A DNA stretch of 64,000 bases, taken from the NCBI GenBank assembly GCA_030424595.1, contig JAUHWG010000036.1, forward strand, positions 1-64,000, written 5' to 3'. Each line of letters starts with the position of its first letter. Position 1 is the stretch's first letter. A model generated the notes under the pieces. That model saw only the letters and a list, made by a program, of their open reading frames with translations, was not told where the DNA came from and did no database searches. This document shows positions 1 to 8,785 of this stretch, piece by piece. Source of the stretch: Polyangia bacterium. GTDB lineage: Bacteria; Myxococcota_A; Polyangia; Nannocystales; Nannocystaceae. A program made the translations under genes and the position numbers.

Positions 1-155
1 TCCTGGCGTGGGGTGTGCTGGGGGGGCGAGTCAGTCGGCGCGGCGGGGTGAAGAGGCGAGGGCTTTGTCGGGGCGTGGGGTGTGTGTCGGGGGCTTGGCT
101 TTGTCAGGGTGCGGGGTGAAGGGGCGAGGGCTTTGTCCTGGCGTGGGATGTGTGG
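1..155. repeat. Imperfect direct repeats, period about 68 bp
   Basis: The segment at 44-87 recurs at 112-153 with few changes, and the first 20 bases of the window match 68-87 and 136-155, so about two and a half copies of a 67-68 bp G-rich unit are visible. The array may extend left of the window. No convincing gene is seen here. It ends about 60 bp before the start of the sigma-54-like gene, so it lies in that gene's upstream region. Confidence 0.6.
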
Positions 156-213
156 GGGGCTGGGCTTGGCGAAGCGCTTCGTCAGCGCGGAAATTTCGGG
201 CTAGGATGCGGCG

Positions 214-756
214 GTGACGGAGAGTTCCGATGGCGAGGTCGTACTCACGCCCCAGCTTCAGCTGGCGATCCGGATGTTGCAGGGCAATCACCGGGAGATG
301 CGGGGCTGGATCGAGGAGGCGCTGCGGGACAACCCTGCGCTCTCGTGGGCGCCGCCGGAGGCGGAGACGGAGGTCGACGCGGAGGTCCGGGTCGAGGAGG
401 GGCGCGTGAGGGTGGTGCTCGCGGACGATGGCGTGCTGGCGGTGGACGAGGGGGCAGAGGATCCGGGGAAGCGGACGGCGCAGTGGCTGGTGACGGCGGC
501 GGCGCGGCGGCGGCGGTCGATCGAGCGGCTGGTGGAGGCGATGGTGGCCCACCAGGAGGGGTTTCTCCGGGGGACGGAGGAGGCTCCAGAGGAGCTCTCG
601 GTGACGACCCTCGCCGGCGAGCTCGGCTACCACCGCTCGACGGTGGAGCGGCTGCTCAAGGGGAAGTCGCTGCGGATCTCTCGGCCGGTGAGCGGCGGCG
701 GGGGGGAGACGGGCGAGGTGATCGACTTCGGGGCGCTCGTGCCCTCGCAGGCGTAG
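214..756 (+). CDS. Sigma-54 (RpoN)-like protein lacking the DNA-binding domain
   Basis: The 180-residue product resembles only the N-terminal half of sigma-54. Residues 8-45 (LTPQLQLAIRMLQ...EALRDNPAL) match the glutamine-rich activator-responsive Region I. Residues 46-90 are acidic. Residues 95-165 match the RNA-polymerase core-binding region, with a helix-turn-helix-like segment LAGELGYHRSTVERLLKGK. True sigma-54 is about 450-500 residues and ends with an HTH and the RpoN box; here the frame stops first and a new gene begins 28 bp later, so no room remains for the missing half. Start is GTG. It could bind core polymerase without promoter recognition and act as a competitor, or be a decayed paralogue. 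The family match is visible; the role is inference. Confidence 0.7.
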   Translation: MTESSDGEVVLTPQLQLAIRMLQGNHREMRGWIEEALRDNPALSWAPPEAETEVDAEVRVEEGRVRVVLADDGVLAVDEGAEDPGKRTAQWLVTAAARRRRSIERLVEAMVAHQEGFLRGTEEAPEELSVTTLAGELGYHRSTVERLLKGKSLRISRPVSGGGGETGEVIDFGALVPSQA

Positions 757-784
757 TCGTGAGGGTGGAGGAGGCGAGGCGACG

Positions 785-1612
785 ATGAGGATCGAGAAGC
801 TAGAGTCCAGCGAGTCGTTGGGTCCGCTGAAGCAGCTCTATATGGGCGACACCACAGCTCCGCTCGACGGCATGTGGCTCTTCGGCTTTGTGCCGCAGGC
901 GGACCACTACGGCCTCTACGAGGGCGAGTCCTGCGTCGGCTTCGCCTGCGTCAACGAAGAGGCGCACCTCCTGCAGTTCTTCCTGGACCGGGAGCATCAG
1001 GGCCGCTCGGCGGCGGTCTTCAAGTCCTTGCTGCGCGGCGACGAGGGGAGCCGGTTGCCGGTCGTGGGGGCGTTTGTCAGCACCGCGGAGCCCCACTACC
1101 TGTCGCTCTGCCTCGATCACTTCGCGACGTTCGAGGTCAACGCGCTGATGTACCAGCGCGATCTCTCGAGCGCCGCGCAGCCGACGAGCGAGGCCCGCGA
1201 GCGCTGGCCCCTCGTGGCGATGGGAGCGGCGGACAAGCTCGAGCTCGTCGCCCTGGCGGCCGAGAGCACCGGCGCTCCCGAGGGCTGGCTCTCCTGGTAC
1301 TACAGCGGCCTGCTGGCGCGCGGCGAGGTCTTCGGCGTCCGCGAGGGCGAGCGCCTGATCGCCCTCGGCGAGAACCGCCGCGACGACGCGGTTCAGGTCG
1401 AGTGCGCGGACCTGGGGGTGATCGTCGCCCCCTCGGCGCGGGGGGAGGGGCTCGCGACCCATGTTCTCCGGTGGATGGCGGCCGTCAACGACGACCGCGG
1501 GCTGCGCTCGATCTGCTCGACCGAGCGCGACAACATCGCGGCTCAAAAGGCGATCGCGCGGGCGGGGTTCTTCGCCTACCACCGGATCCTCCGCTTCAGC
1601 CGCGAAGGCTGA
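785..1612 (+). CDS. GNAT-family N-acetyltransferase
   Basis: A 275-residue protein with a C-terminal GNAT fold at about residues 140-272. The acetyl-CoA-binding motif A is visible as VIVAPSARGEGLATHVL, followed by the usual N..A...A...GF pattern (NIAAQKAIARAGF). Residues 1-130 look like a degenerate first GNAT-like half, as in tandem GNAT proteins. The substrate cannot be inferred. It starts with ATG 28 bp after the sigma-54-like gene on the same strand, so the two may be co-transcribed. No signal peptide; cytoplasmic. Confidence 0.8.
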   Translation: MRIEKLESSESLGPLKQLYMGDTTAPLDGMWLFGFVPQADHYGLYEGESCVGFACVNEEAHLLQFFLDREHQGRSAAVFKSLLRGDEGSRLPVVGAFVSTAEPHYLSLCLDHFATFEVNALMYQRDLSSAAQPTSEARERWPLVAMGAADKLELVALAAESTGAPEGWLSWYYSGLLARGEVFGVREGERLIALGENRRDDAVQVECADLGVIVAPSARGEGLATHVLRWMAAVNDDRGLRSICSTERDNIAAQKAIARAGFFAYHRILRFSREG

Positions 1613-1873
1613 TACGGCGTCGATCCGGGCTCGGCGAGGTCGATCGCGTTCTCGAGGGAGGCGGTCGCTGCATCCCTGGGCCGAGCGCCAAGGTGAGCTC
1701 ATCGTGCGAGCGCACCGTCGCCGTATCCGCAGAGCAGGGGCTCGCTCGACGGTCACAATCGCCCCGCGATAGCCTACGCTCAGGCGGTCGGTCGACGGAC
1801 GAGACGGCCCCCGCCCCGCAGCTCGGCGGGGACACGCGCCGGCGCTGAGGGCCTGACCTATAGTGGCGCCCGC

Positions 1874-3028
1874 ATGCAGGTCGTCTACGCCCGTCAACCC
1901 TTCCCGCAGCGGCTGACGCGGGCGATCTTCCTCGCAGGTCCGACGCCGCGCTCGCCGGAGGTGCCCTCGTGGCGTCCGCAGGCGCTGGAGCTGCTCCGGG
2001 CGCGGGGCTACGACGGGGCGGTGTTCGTCCCCGAGGACGCCGACGGGGCGGTCCGCTTTGACTACACCGACCAGGTGGAGTGGGAGAGCGAGGGGCTCGA
2101 GCTCGCCGATATCATCGTCTTCTGGATCCCCCGCGATCTCGAGACGTTGCCGGGCTTCACCACCAACGTCGAGTGGGGGATCTGGCAGCGCTCCGGCAAA
2201 TGCGTGCTCGGAGCCCCCGCGGACGCGCCCAAGCTCCGCTATCTCCGGCACCACGCGGAGCGCCTCGGCGTCCCCCAGGGGGAGTCCCTCGCGGAGACCT
2301 TGGATCATGCGCTTACGGCGATGGGCGAGGGTGTTGCCCGGGTCGGCGGAGAGCGGGAGGTCCCGCTCTTTGTCTGGCGGCAGCCGGCGTTTCAGCGCTG
2401 GTACGCCGCTCAGCGGAGCGCCGGCCATCGCCTCGACGGGGCTCACCTCGAGTGGCACTACCGGACGGGCGCGCGGCGGAGCCTCTTTTGCTGGGCGCTC
2501 AAGGTCAACGTCTTTATCCCCGAGGAGGACCGGCACAAGCGCAGCGAGGTGATCCTCTCGCGCGGGGATATCAGCGCGGTCCTGGCCTATCGCCCCGGAG
2601 CGACGCTCGCCGACACCAAGGTGGTGCTCGTCCGCGAATTCCGCTCGAACGCGGCGACGGTCGACGGCTATGTCCACGAGCTCCCGGGGGGTTCCTCGCC
2701 GACGGGCGAGGAGGACACGCGCACGGTCGCCGCCGACGAGCTCCGCGAGGAGACCGGCGTGGCGATCCCGGGGGCGCGGCTGCGGGCCCACGGTGAGCGC
2801 CAGTGTATGGCGACGATGCTGACCCACCAGGCGGCGCTCTTCTCGGTCGAGCTCAGCGCCGAGGAGCTGGCGGTCTTCGAGGCCCGCGAGGGGCAGCGCT
2901 TCGGCGAGCATGACTCCGAGCGCACCTACGTCGAGGTCCGCACGGTCGCGGAGATCCTCGCGAAGGGGGACGTCGACTGGACGCATATCGGCATGATCCT
3001 GAGCGTGCTCAGCTCGGGGCAGCGCTGA
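1874..3028 (+). CDS. Nucleoside 2-deoxyribosyltransferase-like / Nudix hydrolase fusion
   Basis: A 384-residue two-domain protein. Residues 16-140 resemble the nucleoside deoxyribosyltransferase-like family (IFLAGPTPR near 18-26, TNVEWGIW near 97-104). Residues 230-375 carry a Nudix fold with a box at about 272-296 ending ADELREETGV. The box is slightly atypical: the usual Arg of RExxEExG is Asp, and spacing is one residue longer than the consensus. The linker (160-225) has no recognised domain. The combination suggests cleavage or sanitation of a nucleotide derivative, but the substrate is unknown. Start ATG; 261 bp separate it from the acetyltransferase, so it probably has its own promoter. 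Confidence 0.75.
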   Translation: MQVVYARQPFPQRLTRAIFLAGPTPRSPEVPSWRPQALELLRARGYDGAVFVPEDADGAVRFDYTDQVEWESEGLELADIIVFWIPRDLETLPGFTTNVEWGIWQRSGKCVLGAPADAPKLRYLRHHAERLGVPQGESLAETLDHALTAMGEGVARVGGEREVPLFVWRQPAFQRWYAAQRSAGHRLDGAHLEWHYRTGARRSLFCWALKVNVFIPEEDRHKRSEVILSRGDISAVLAYRPGATLADTKVVLVREFRSNAATVDGYVHELPGGSSPTGEEDTRTVAADELREETGVAIPGARLRAHGERQCMATMLTHQAALFSVELSAEELAVFEAREGQRFGEHDSERTYVEVRTVAEILAKGDVDWTHIGMILSVLSSGQR

Positions 3029-3367
3029 GCGGCGCGCGTCGATCCGCTCGGTCTCGTCCTGCCTTGGGCATGCCTGAGCGTCCAGAGGGCGGCGGCGATG
3101 TCCCGGCTGCGTCGAAGCGCAGTGATCGGTAATTGGGGGGGGGACCTGTGTCGGGTCGTAGGCGTCGAGGCCGGGGCCGCGGACTCTGTACCTACGTCTT
3201 CCGCTCTCGCTCTATGCCCTGATGGACGGCGAGGCGTTTCCGTCTCTGCCTGTGCTCAAACGCTTTGTGGAGCGCTCGCCGGGTCGAGCTACTCCCGTCT
3301 TCCCCTCCCCGTGCATTCTAGCAGCGCATGGCGGGGCTCAAGCCGGGAGCGCGTCGCGAGGCGGCCG
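3029..3367. other. Intergenic, no gene recognised
   Basis: This gap separates two convergent genes. Short open frames exist on both strands but have low-complexity Arg/Ser-rich products typical of high-GC shadow frames. No clear hairpin terminator was found. Confidence 0.5.
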
Positions 3368-4270
3368 CTACTCGCAGAGGCTGCGGGCGGTGAAGCTGAC
3401 GGACCCTTGATTGTCCGAGCAGGCTGAGTCCATAAGCCCGCACTCGAGGAGATCGCCGGTGACGGTGAAGGTCTCGCTGGGGGCCATCAGGGCGGCGAAG
3501 GCCTCAGCCTCGGTCCCGTAGAAGACGCCGTCGGGCGATCGCATCTGCGCGAAGTTGACGCCCTTGCAGGGGGCTAGCCAGCGCCAGCCCTTGATCGGCG
3601 GGTTGTAGGGGGGGCTCCAGACCGAGCCCGCGCTGCCCGGGGTCGCCGTCGCGGTGTAGACACCGCTGGGCACGTCGAGCGACGTGCTCTTCTCCGGCGT
3701 GTCGGGCTCGCTGCAGTGGAGACTGTAGTCGATCGTCATCGCGAAGCTCACGACGCATCGACCCGAGTTCGCGCACTCTCCGACCGCACAGTCGGCGGTC
3801 CCCGAGCAGGCGCCGCACATGGCACAGGGCGGACAGGAGCCGCCGCAGTCGACGTCGGTTTCGTCCTGGCTGCGGACGCCGTCGCGACAGCTGGCGATGG
3901 CGCAGGTCGAGAGGCAGGCGTCGAGGTCGGAGGTGTTGCCGTCGTCGCAGGCCTCGCCGGGCTCGACCAGGCCGTTGCCGCAGATCGCCGGCGCTTCGGT
4001 GGTCGAGCCGTCGCTCGTCTCGGCCTGGGTGGTGCCCGCGTCGGTGTCGGAGGTCGTGGCGGAGGTCGTGGCCGAGTCGCTCGAGCTTGTCTCGCCGGTC
4101 GAGCTCGGGGCGCCGGTGACCTCGGTGCTGCCCTCGCTCGTCGAACCGGCGGCGGTGCCGGCCGATCCGCCTTCGCTGGGGGCCTCGTCGACGAAGCATG
4201 CCAAGGCGAGCGTGAGCGCGAGCGCGGGCGGCGAGAGGCGACGGTGGTCGCGGTGGGAGCGGCGAGGCAC
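3368..4270 (-). CDS. Secreted DUF4215-type lipoprotein
   Basis: A 300-residue exported protein. Residues 1-25 form a signal peptide ending in a lipobox-like LALAC. Residues 30-92 are a Ser/Thr/Gly linker. Residues 95-170 hold Cys-rich repeats of the myxobacterial DUF4215 type (CGNGLVEPGEACDDGN), followed by a Cys-rich DVDCGG segment. Residues 175-300 form an unrecognised C-terminal domain with several Cys, probably the functional head. It is likely a surface-exposed lipoprotein. Ligand and role are unknown. It is convergent with the Nudix fusion gene. Confidence 0.75.
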   Translation of the reverse strand: MPRRSHRDHRRLSPPALALTLALACFVDEAPSEGGSAGTAAGSTSEGSTEVTGAPSSTGETSSSDSATTSATTSDTDAGTTQAETSDGSTTEAPAICGNGLVEPGEACDDGNTSDLDACLSTCAIASCRDGVRSQDETDVDCGGSCPPCAMCGACSGTADCAVGECANSGRCVVSFAMTIDYSLHCSEPDTPEKSTSLDVPSGVYTATATPGSAGSVWSPPYNPPIKGWRWLAPCKGVNFAQMRSPDGVFYGTEAEAFAALMAPSETFTVTGDLLECGLMDSACSDNQGSVSFTARSLCE

Positions 4271-4482
4271 GGGGCGGTGGTGCAGACGTGAAGGCGCAGG
4301 GGGACGAGCGCGCCCCGCGTTGGAGATCTGGCCGCGATCGGCCAGCGATGAGAATATCAGCCGATCTGCGGCCGGGGCCGCCGGATCCGTCGCTACTGCG
4401 GGCGCGAGCCTGTGCAGGCCCTCTGCATCGACGGGGACGTTCGCACCCCTACCGCACGCCCTGCCGCGTATGATGGGACCCC

Positions 4483-5673
4483 TTGGGCAAGGACGGTCGA
4501 GCTCCGCGACGACGACGATGGCTGCGGGTCCTCGCGGTCCTCTTCGGCGTGTTTGTCCTCCTGAGCCTGGCCCTCCTCGCCGACGCCTGGACGGCGCTCG
4601 GGGTCCAGTCCGAGGGCGAGCGGCTGGCGCGGATCGAGGCGTCGCCGCAGTGGCGCGACGGCAGGTTTCGCCCGCCGCTCGAGCGGACTCAGGGCTCGAT
4701 CTGGGAGATGATCAGCGCGTCGTTTCGCGGCGATCAGATCCGGTCCCCCGAGGACCCGGGCGATATCCCGCGGATCACCCCCAGCACCGCCGAGCTCGCG
4801 GCCGCGCCGGCGACCGGCCTGCGGATGACCTGGCTCGGCCACTCGTCGTTCCTGGTCGACATCGACGGTCGGCGGGTGCTGATCGATCCGGTCTGGGGCG
4901 AGCGGGTCTCGCCCTTTACGCTGCTCGGCCCGGCCCGCTACTACCCGCCGCTCATCCCCCTGGAGGAGCTGCCGGCGATCGACGCGGTGGTGATCTCCCA
5001 CGATCACTACGACCACCTCGACGAGCCGACGATACGGGCGCTCGCCGGGACGACGCGCTTCGTCGTCCCCCTTGGGATCGGCGCGGATCTCGAGTACTGG
5101 GGGGTGCCGGCGGGGGACATCGTCGAGCTCGACTGGTGGGAGCGGACGACCATCGGCGAAGGGGCGACGGTCGAGCTCGTCGCGACACCGGCGCGGCACT
5201 TCTCCGGCCGCGGCCTGGGCGACGCCGATCAGACGCTCTGCTCCGGCTGGGCGCTCGTCGGCCCTGCGCATCGGATCTACTACACCGGGGATACGGCGAT
5301 GTTCCCGGGGTTCGCAGAGATAGGTCGACGTCTCGGCCCCTTTGACGCCACCCTGGTGGAGTCCGGCGCCTATTCGAGCCTCTGGACCGACGTCCACCTC
5401 GGGCCAGAGCAGGCGGTCGACGCACACGTCGCCGCCCGGGGCGAGCTGATGATCCCTGTCCATTGGGGCACCTTCGCCCTGGCGATGCACGCCTGGACCG
5501 AGCCCGCTGAGCGGGTCGTCGCCGCGGCGGAGCGCGGGGGGGTGTCGGTCGTGGTCCCGCGGCCAGGGCAGAGCGTCGAGCCGGAGCTGGCCCCGCCCCT
5601 GGAGCGCTGGTGGCCGGAGATCCCCTGGGAGACCGCAGAGGAGGCGCCGATCGTCTCCTCCGGGCTTGAGTGA
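4483..5673 (+). CDS. Membrane-anchored metallo-beta-lactamase-fold hydrolase (RomA/NAPE-PLD-like)
   Basis: A 396-residue protein with an N-terminal transmembrane anchor at about residues 12-34 and a metallo-beta-lactamase fold from about 112. The zinc motif HxHxDH is complete (H173, H175, D177, H178 in SHDHYDHLD), with further metal positions visible in ARHFSGRG, YYTGDTAMF and PVHWGTF. WLGHSSFLVDIDG is typical of the UlaG/RomA/NAPE-PLD branch, whose members act on phosphodiester or lactone bonds. The substrate is not deducible. The frame is closed upstream at 4471-4473, so TTG at 4483 is the earliest available start; no strong ribosome binding site is seen. Confidence 0.8.
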   Translation: MGKDGRAPRRRRWLRVLAVLFGVFVLLSLALLADAWTALGVQSEGERLARIEASPQWRDGRFRPPLERTQGSIWEMISASFRGDQIRSPEDPGDIPRITPSTAELAAAPATGLRMTWLGHSSFLVDIDGRRVLIDPVWGERVSPFTLLGPARYYPPLIPLEELPAIDAVVISHDHYDHLDEPTIRALAGTTRFVVPLGIGADLEYWGVPAGDIVELDWWERTTIGEGATVELVATPARHFSGRGLGDADQTLCSGWALVGPAHRIYYTGDTAMFPGFAEIGRRLGPFDATLVESGAYSSLWTDVHLGPEQAVDAHVAARGELMIPVHWGTFALAMHAWTEPAERVVAAAERGGVSVVVPRPGQSVEPELAPPLERWWPEIPWETAEEAPIVSSGLE

Positions 5674-5761
5674 GCGCCGCAGCGGTAGAGGTCTGCCCGC
5701 GGGCGGGTGAGCACGGCGCGAGGGAGTCCGCGGCGCTCTCCGGCCGCGCTACACTCGGCCG

Positions 5762-7843
5762 ATGCTGAAGGTGGCGGTCGGTCAGGCGGAGGGGTCAGAC
5801 GTGCAGGAGCTCGTCGGGCGCGTGGTCGGGCGCTGCCTGGCGGACGTCGACGGCATGGCGCCGAACGTGGCGCTGGCGACCCTGAGCGGCGGCCTCGACC
5901 CGGAGGCGGTCTTCGTCGCCCTGCGGGAGGCGCTGCCCGGAGTGCCGATCGTCGGCGGGACCTCGGCCGGGGACCTCTCGTCGTCCTTGGGCTTTAGCGA
6001 GGACTCGCTGACCCTGACCGCGTTCTTCAGCGATCGGATCCGCTTCGGCGTCGGCTTTGGCGAGGCGATCGCCGAGGACCCGAGGGGGGCGGTGGAGCAG
6101 GCCCTGGGGCGAGCGCGCGCAGATCTCAACCGCGACGGATCGGCGGGCGACGAGACCCTCGCGCTGGTCTTCGTCGACGGACTCTCGGGTCAGGCGGCGG
6201 CGGTCGTCGAGCACATCAACGAGCTGCGCGCGCCGGGGTCGTGGGTCTTCGGCGGGAGCTTGGCCTACCCCTGGGGCGGTCCCCGCCGGGTCTTCGAGTT
6301 CGGGGGGGAGCGGGCGCTCTCCGGCGGTCTCGCGGTCCTCTTGCTGCGCGGGCCGCTGCGGGTGGCCTCGCGGGTGAGCAACGCCTGGCGCCCGGTCGGC
6401 CCCCGCGAGCGGGTCCACACCGTCGGCGACCAGGTCATGACGATAGGCTCGCGGACCGCGCTCGGCTTCGTCCGCCACTACCTCGGCGAGCACTTCTCGC
6501 CGAGCGGCGAGTTTCCCCTGGCGGTCTTCGACGGCTCCAGCGACCGCTTCTACCTTCGCGGCCTCGGCGACGGTGCAGGGGCGGAGAGCGAGGCCCTGAC
6601 CTGCATGGCCTCGATCCCCGACGGGGTCGAGGTCCAGCTCTGCGAGTACGTCCGCGATGAGGTGCTCGCGGACACCACGGAGCAGGTCGACGGAGTGCTC
6701 GCAGCCTTCGAGCGGGGGCACCTCGCGGTGGCGCTGGTCTTCTCCTGCGCCGTCCGCAAGATGATGCTCGGGACCCATATCCGCGAGGTGAGCGAGCTCC
6801 TCGGGGAGCGGCTCCACGTCCCCTTCGCGGGCTTCTACGCCTACGGTGAGATCGCTCCCCTGGTCCCGGGCGGGCCGGCGTTCTTCCACAACGCGACGAT
6901 GATCACCCTCCTCCTCGGCGAGGAGGGGGCGAGCGCAGAGGTCGACGCCGTCGCGGCGAGGGGGCGAAGGGCAGCGGAGGGCGAGGTCACAGGAGAGACC
7001 TGTGATCGGGGGGCGCTGCAGCGCAAGCTCGATCGCTCCGTGGCCTACCGCGCCCGCCTAGAGGACACCCGCGAGCAGCAGATGGCGATGCTGCGGATGA
7101 TCAACGCCGAGGTCGAGGTCGCCCGCCAGCGGATCGCCGCGCAGAACGAGAAGCTGCGCGAGCTCAACGAGGCCCTCGCCCGCGAGCGCAACACCTCAGA
7201 CGCGCTCCTGCTCAACATCCTCCCCCGCGCGGTGGCGGACGAGCTCAAGCGCACAGGCCGGGTCGAGCCGGTCTTCTACGGCTCTGTCTCGGTGCTCTTC
7301 ACCGACTTCGAGGGCTTCACCCGGATCGCCAAGTCGATGACCCCGGAGGAGCTGCTGCGGGAGCTCGATCGCTACTTCTCGGCCTTTGACGCGATCGTCG
7401 AGCGTCACGGCCTAGAGAAGCTCAAGACCATCGGCGACGCCTATATGTGCGCAGGCGGGATCCCTGCGCCGAAGGAGGGCCACGAGCTCGCGGCGGTCCG
7501 CGCGGCTTGGGAGATGCAGGCCTACATGCGGGAGATGGCGGCGGCGCGCGAGGCCGAGGGCAAGGCGCCCTGGCGCCTGCGGATCGGGATCCATACGGGA
7601 CCGCTGATGGCCGGGGTGATCGGCGATCAGAAGTTCGCCTACGACATCTGGGGCGATACGGTGAACATCGCCTCGCGGCTCGAGTCGACCAGCGAGCCCG
7701 GCCGGATCAACGTCTCGGAGACCACCTTCGCCGCGGTGCGGGGGGAGTTCTCGGGGGAGCATCGCGGCCGGATCAAGGCGAAGAACGCCGGCGAGATCGA
7801 GATGGTCTTCATCGTCGGCCCGCGCTCCTCCGGCGCGGCGTGA
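5762..7843 (+). CDS. FIST sensor domain-adenylate cyclase fusion
   Basis: A 693-residue protein. Residues 1-385 match the FIST N and C domains, a ligand-sensing module thought to bind small molecules such as amino acids. Residues 410-480 are a charged helical or coiled-coil linker. Residues 490-690 form a class III nucleotide cyclase. The metal Asp residues (FTDFEGFT and KTIGDAYM) and transition-state residues (WGDTVNIASRLES) are present. Lys in KTIGD and Asp in AYDIWGD are the adenine-selecting pair, so ATP is the predicted substrate. No membrane segment is seen, so it is probably a soluble cAMP-producing sensor. Starts with ATG 88 bp after the hydrolase gene; almost touches the next, convergent gene. 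Confidence 0.88.
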   Translation: MLKVAVGQAEGSDVQELVGRVVGRCLADVDGMAPNVALATLSGGLDPEAVFVALREALPGVPIVGGTSAGDLSSSLGFSEDSLTLTAFFSDRIRFGVGFGEAIAEDPRGAVEQALGRARADLNRDGSAGDETLALVFVDGLSGQAAAVVEHINELRAPGSWVFGGSLAYPWGGPRRVFEFGGERALSGGLAVLLLRGPLRVASRVSNAWRPVGPRERVHTVGDQVMTIGSRTALGFVRHYLGEHFSPSGEFPLAVFDGSSDRFYLRGLGDGAGAESEALTCMASIPDGVEVQLCEYVRDEVLADTTEQVDGVLAAFERGHLAVALVFSCAVRKMMLGTHIREVSELLGERLHVPFAGFYAYGEIAPLVPGGPAFFHNATMITLLLGEEGASAEVDAVAARGRRAAEGEVTGETCDRGALQRKLDRSVAYRARLEDTREQQMAMLRMINAEVEVARQRIAAQNEKLRELNEALARERNTSDALLLNILPRAVADELKRTGRVEPVFYGSVSVLFTDFEGFTRIAKSMTPEELLRELDRYFSAFDAIVERHGLEKLKTIGDAYMCAGGIPAPKEGHELAAVRAAWEMQAYMREMAAAREAEGKAPWRLRIGIHTGPLMAGVIGDQKFAYDIWGDTVNIASRLESTSEPGRINVSETTFAAVRGEFSGEHRGRIKAKNAGEIEMVFIVGPRSSGAA

Positions 7844-7856
7844 GATCGTTCGCGCT

Positions 7857-8609
7857 TCAGTCGGGCTCGGCGGCCCCAAGCTCGGCCTCGAGGGCGCTCC
7901 GCAGCGCCACCACGCCCTCGTCCGGGCTCTCGCCGCTCCGGGCGAGGAACTCGGCGGCGAGGGTCTGGGCGGCAGCGTGACGCCCGCGCGCCAGCTCCAC
8001 CCGGGCCGACCAACCGAGGAGCGCCGCCGACTCGGCGTCGTCGCGCATCGCCCCCCGAAGGGCGCCCACCAGCTCGTCGAGGATCCTCGGCGTCGCGCCC
8101 CCCGAGCGCAGGAGGGTGAGCCCCGCGGAGGCTAGGGCGAGCGTCGTCTCGGTCGAGCTGCTCGCTCGCCAGGCGCGGCGCGCCTCGTCCCAGGTGGCCT
8201 GGGCTCGGCGGAGGGCCTGCGGCCCTCGACGGCAGGCGCGGCAGCGGACGGCCGCGGCGTCGTTGGAGGCGGAGAGCTCCTCGTACCAGAAGACCTGTTC
8301 ACGGGCGGAGAAGGTGAATTCTTCGCCGCAGCTGCGGCACTTGCGGGTGAAGTCGGCGTAGAAGCGGAAGGGGCCGCCCATCCCGTAGGACTGCCGCTTT
8401 GGATCGCCGACGACGCCGAAGCGGCTCAGCTTAGGACCGGAAATGGGCTCCTGGTAGTCGCCGCCTAGGCTGACGTCGGCGACCCGCTCAAAGTCGGCCG
8501 GATCGGCGCCACTTCTGTAGGCCCAGTGGACCGCGCGCGGGCGGCCTGTGGAGACCTCAGCGGGCGCGTGAGGGTGGAGCCAGAGGCCGAAGGTGCGGGG
8601 TTTGGGCAT
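7857..8609 (-). CDS. Zinc-ribbon (zf_trcl-like) protein
   Basis: From ATG at 8609 the product is 250 residues. Residues 85-130 contain a treble-clef/zinc-ribbon signature: C91-x2-C94 (CRSCGEEFTF), the EQxFW-type segment and C123-x2-C126, matching the probable zinc-ribbon family often found in small proteins of unknown function. The C-terminal 120 residues are Ala/Leu-rich helices resembling TPR-like packing. The frame stays open to a GTG at 8810, but that extension consists of a Pro-Glu run encoded by a simple repeat and overlaps the neighbouring lipoprotein gene, so the internal start is preferred. Function unknown. Confidence 0.65.
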   Translation of the reverse strand: MPKPRTFGLWLHPHAPAEVSTGRPRAVHWAYRSGADPADFERVADVSLGGDYQEPISGPKLSRFGVVGDPKRQSYGMGGPFRFYADFTRKCRSCGEEFTFSAREQVFWYEELSASNDAAAVRCRACRRGPQALRRAQATWDEARRAWRASSSTETTLALASAGLTLLRSGGATPRILDELVGALRGAMRDDAESAALLGWSARVELARGRHAAAQTLAAEFLARSGESPDEGVVALRSALEAELGAAEPD

Positions 8610-8737
8610 GGAGCGAGGGGCGATGCTCGTCGAGCGGTCTCGGGCGCTGTCTTGCCCCCCTGTTGTGCCGTACGCCCCGGCGGGTGTCGAGGGGTTGAGT
8701 CCTCGGAGCCGAGGTTGCTCGGCCTGGCTCGGGCCCC

Positions 8738-8785
8738 GCTCAGGCTCAGGCTCATGCTCAGGCTCAGGCTCAGGCTCGCGGCTCA
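8738..8785. repeat. Hexanucleotide tandem repeat (caggct)
   Basis: Five to six near-perfect copies of the hexamer caggct, with one variant, lie just past the stop codon of the ADYC lipoprotein and upstream of the preferred start of the zinc-ribbon gene. Read on the minus strand in the extended frame it would encode Glu-Pro repeats. It is a candidate for length variation between strains. Confidence 0.7.

Noticed and set aside
800..2986. Long minus-strand open frame (over 700 codons)
   Set aside because: It is antisense to the acetyltransferase and Nudix genes; its product is Arg/Asp/Leu-rich without domains, as expected for shadow frames in high-GC DNA.
3819..5345. Plus-strand frame of about 500 codons
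   Set aside because: It crosses a minus-strand lipoprotein and the metallo-hydrolase in another frame; its composition is Arg/Gly/Ala-rich without a domain.
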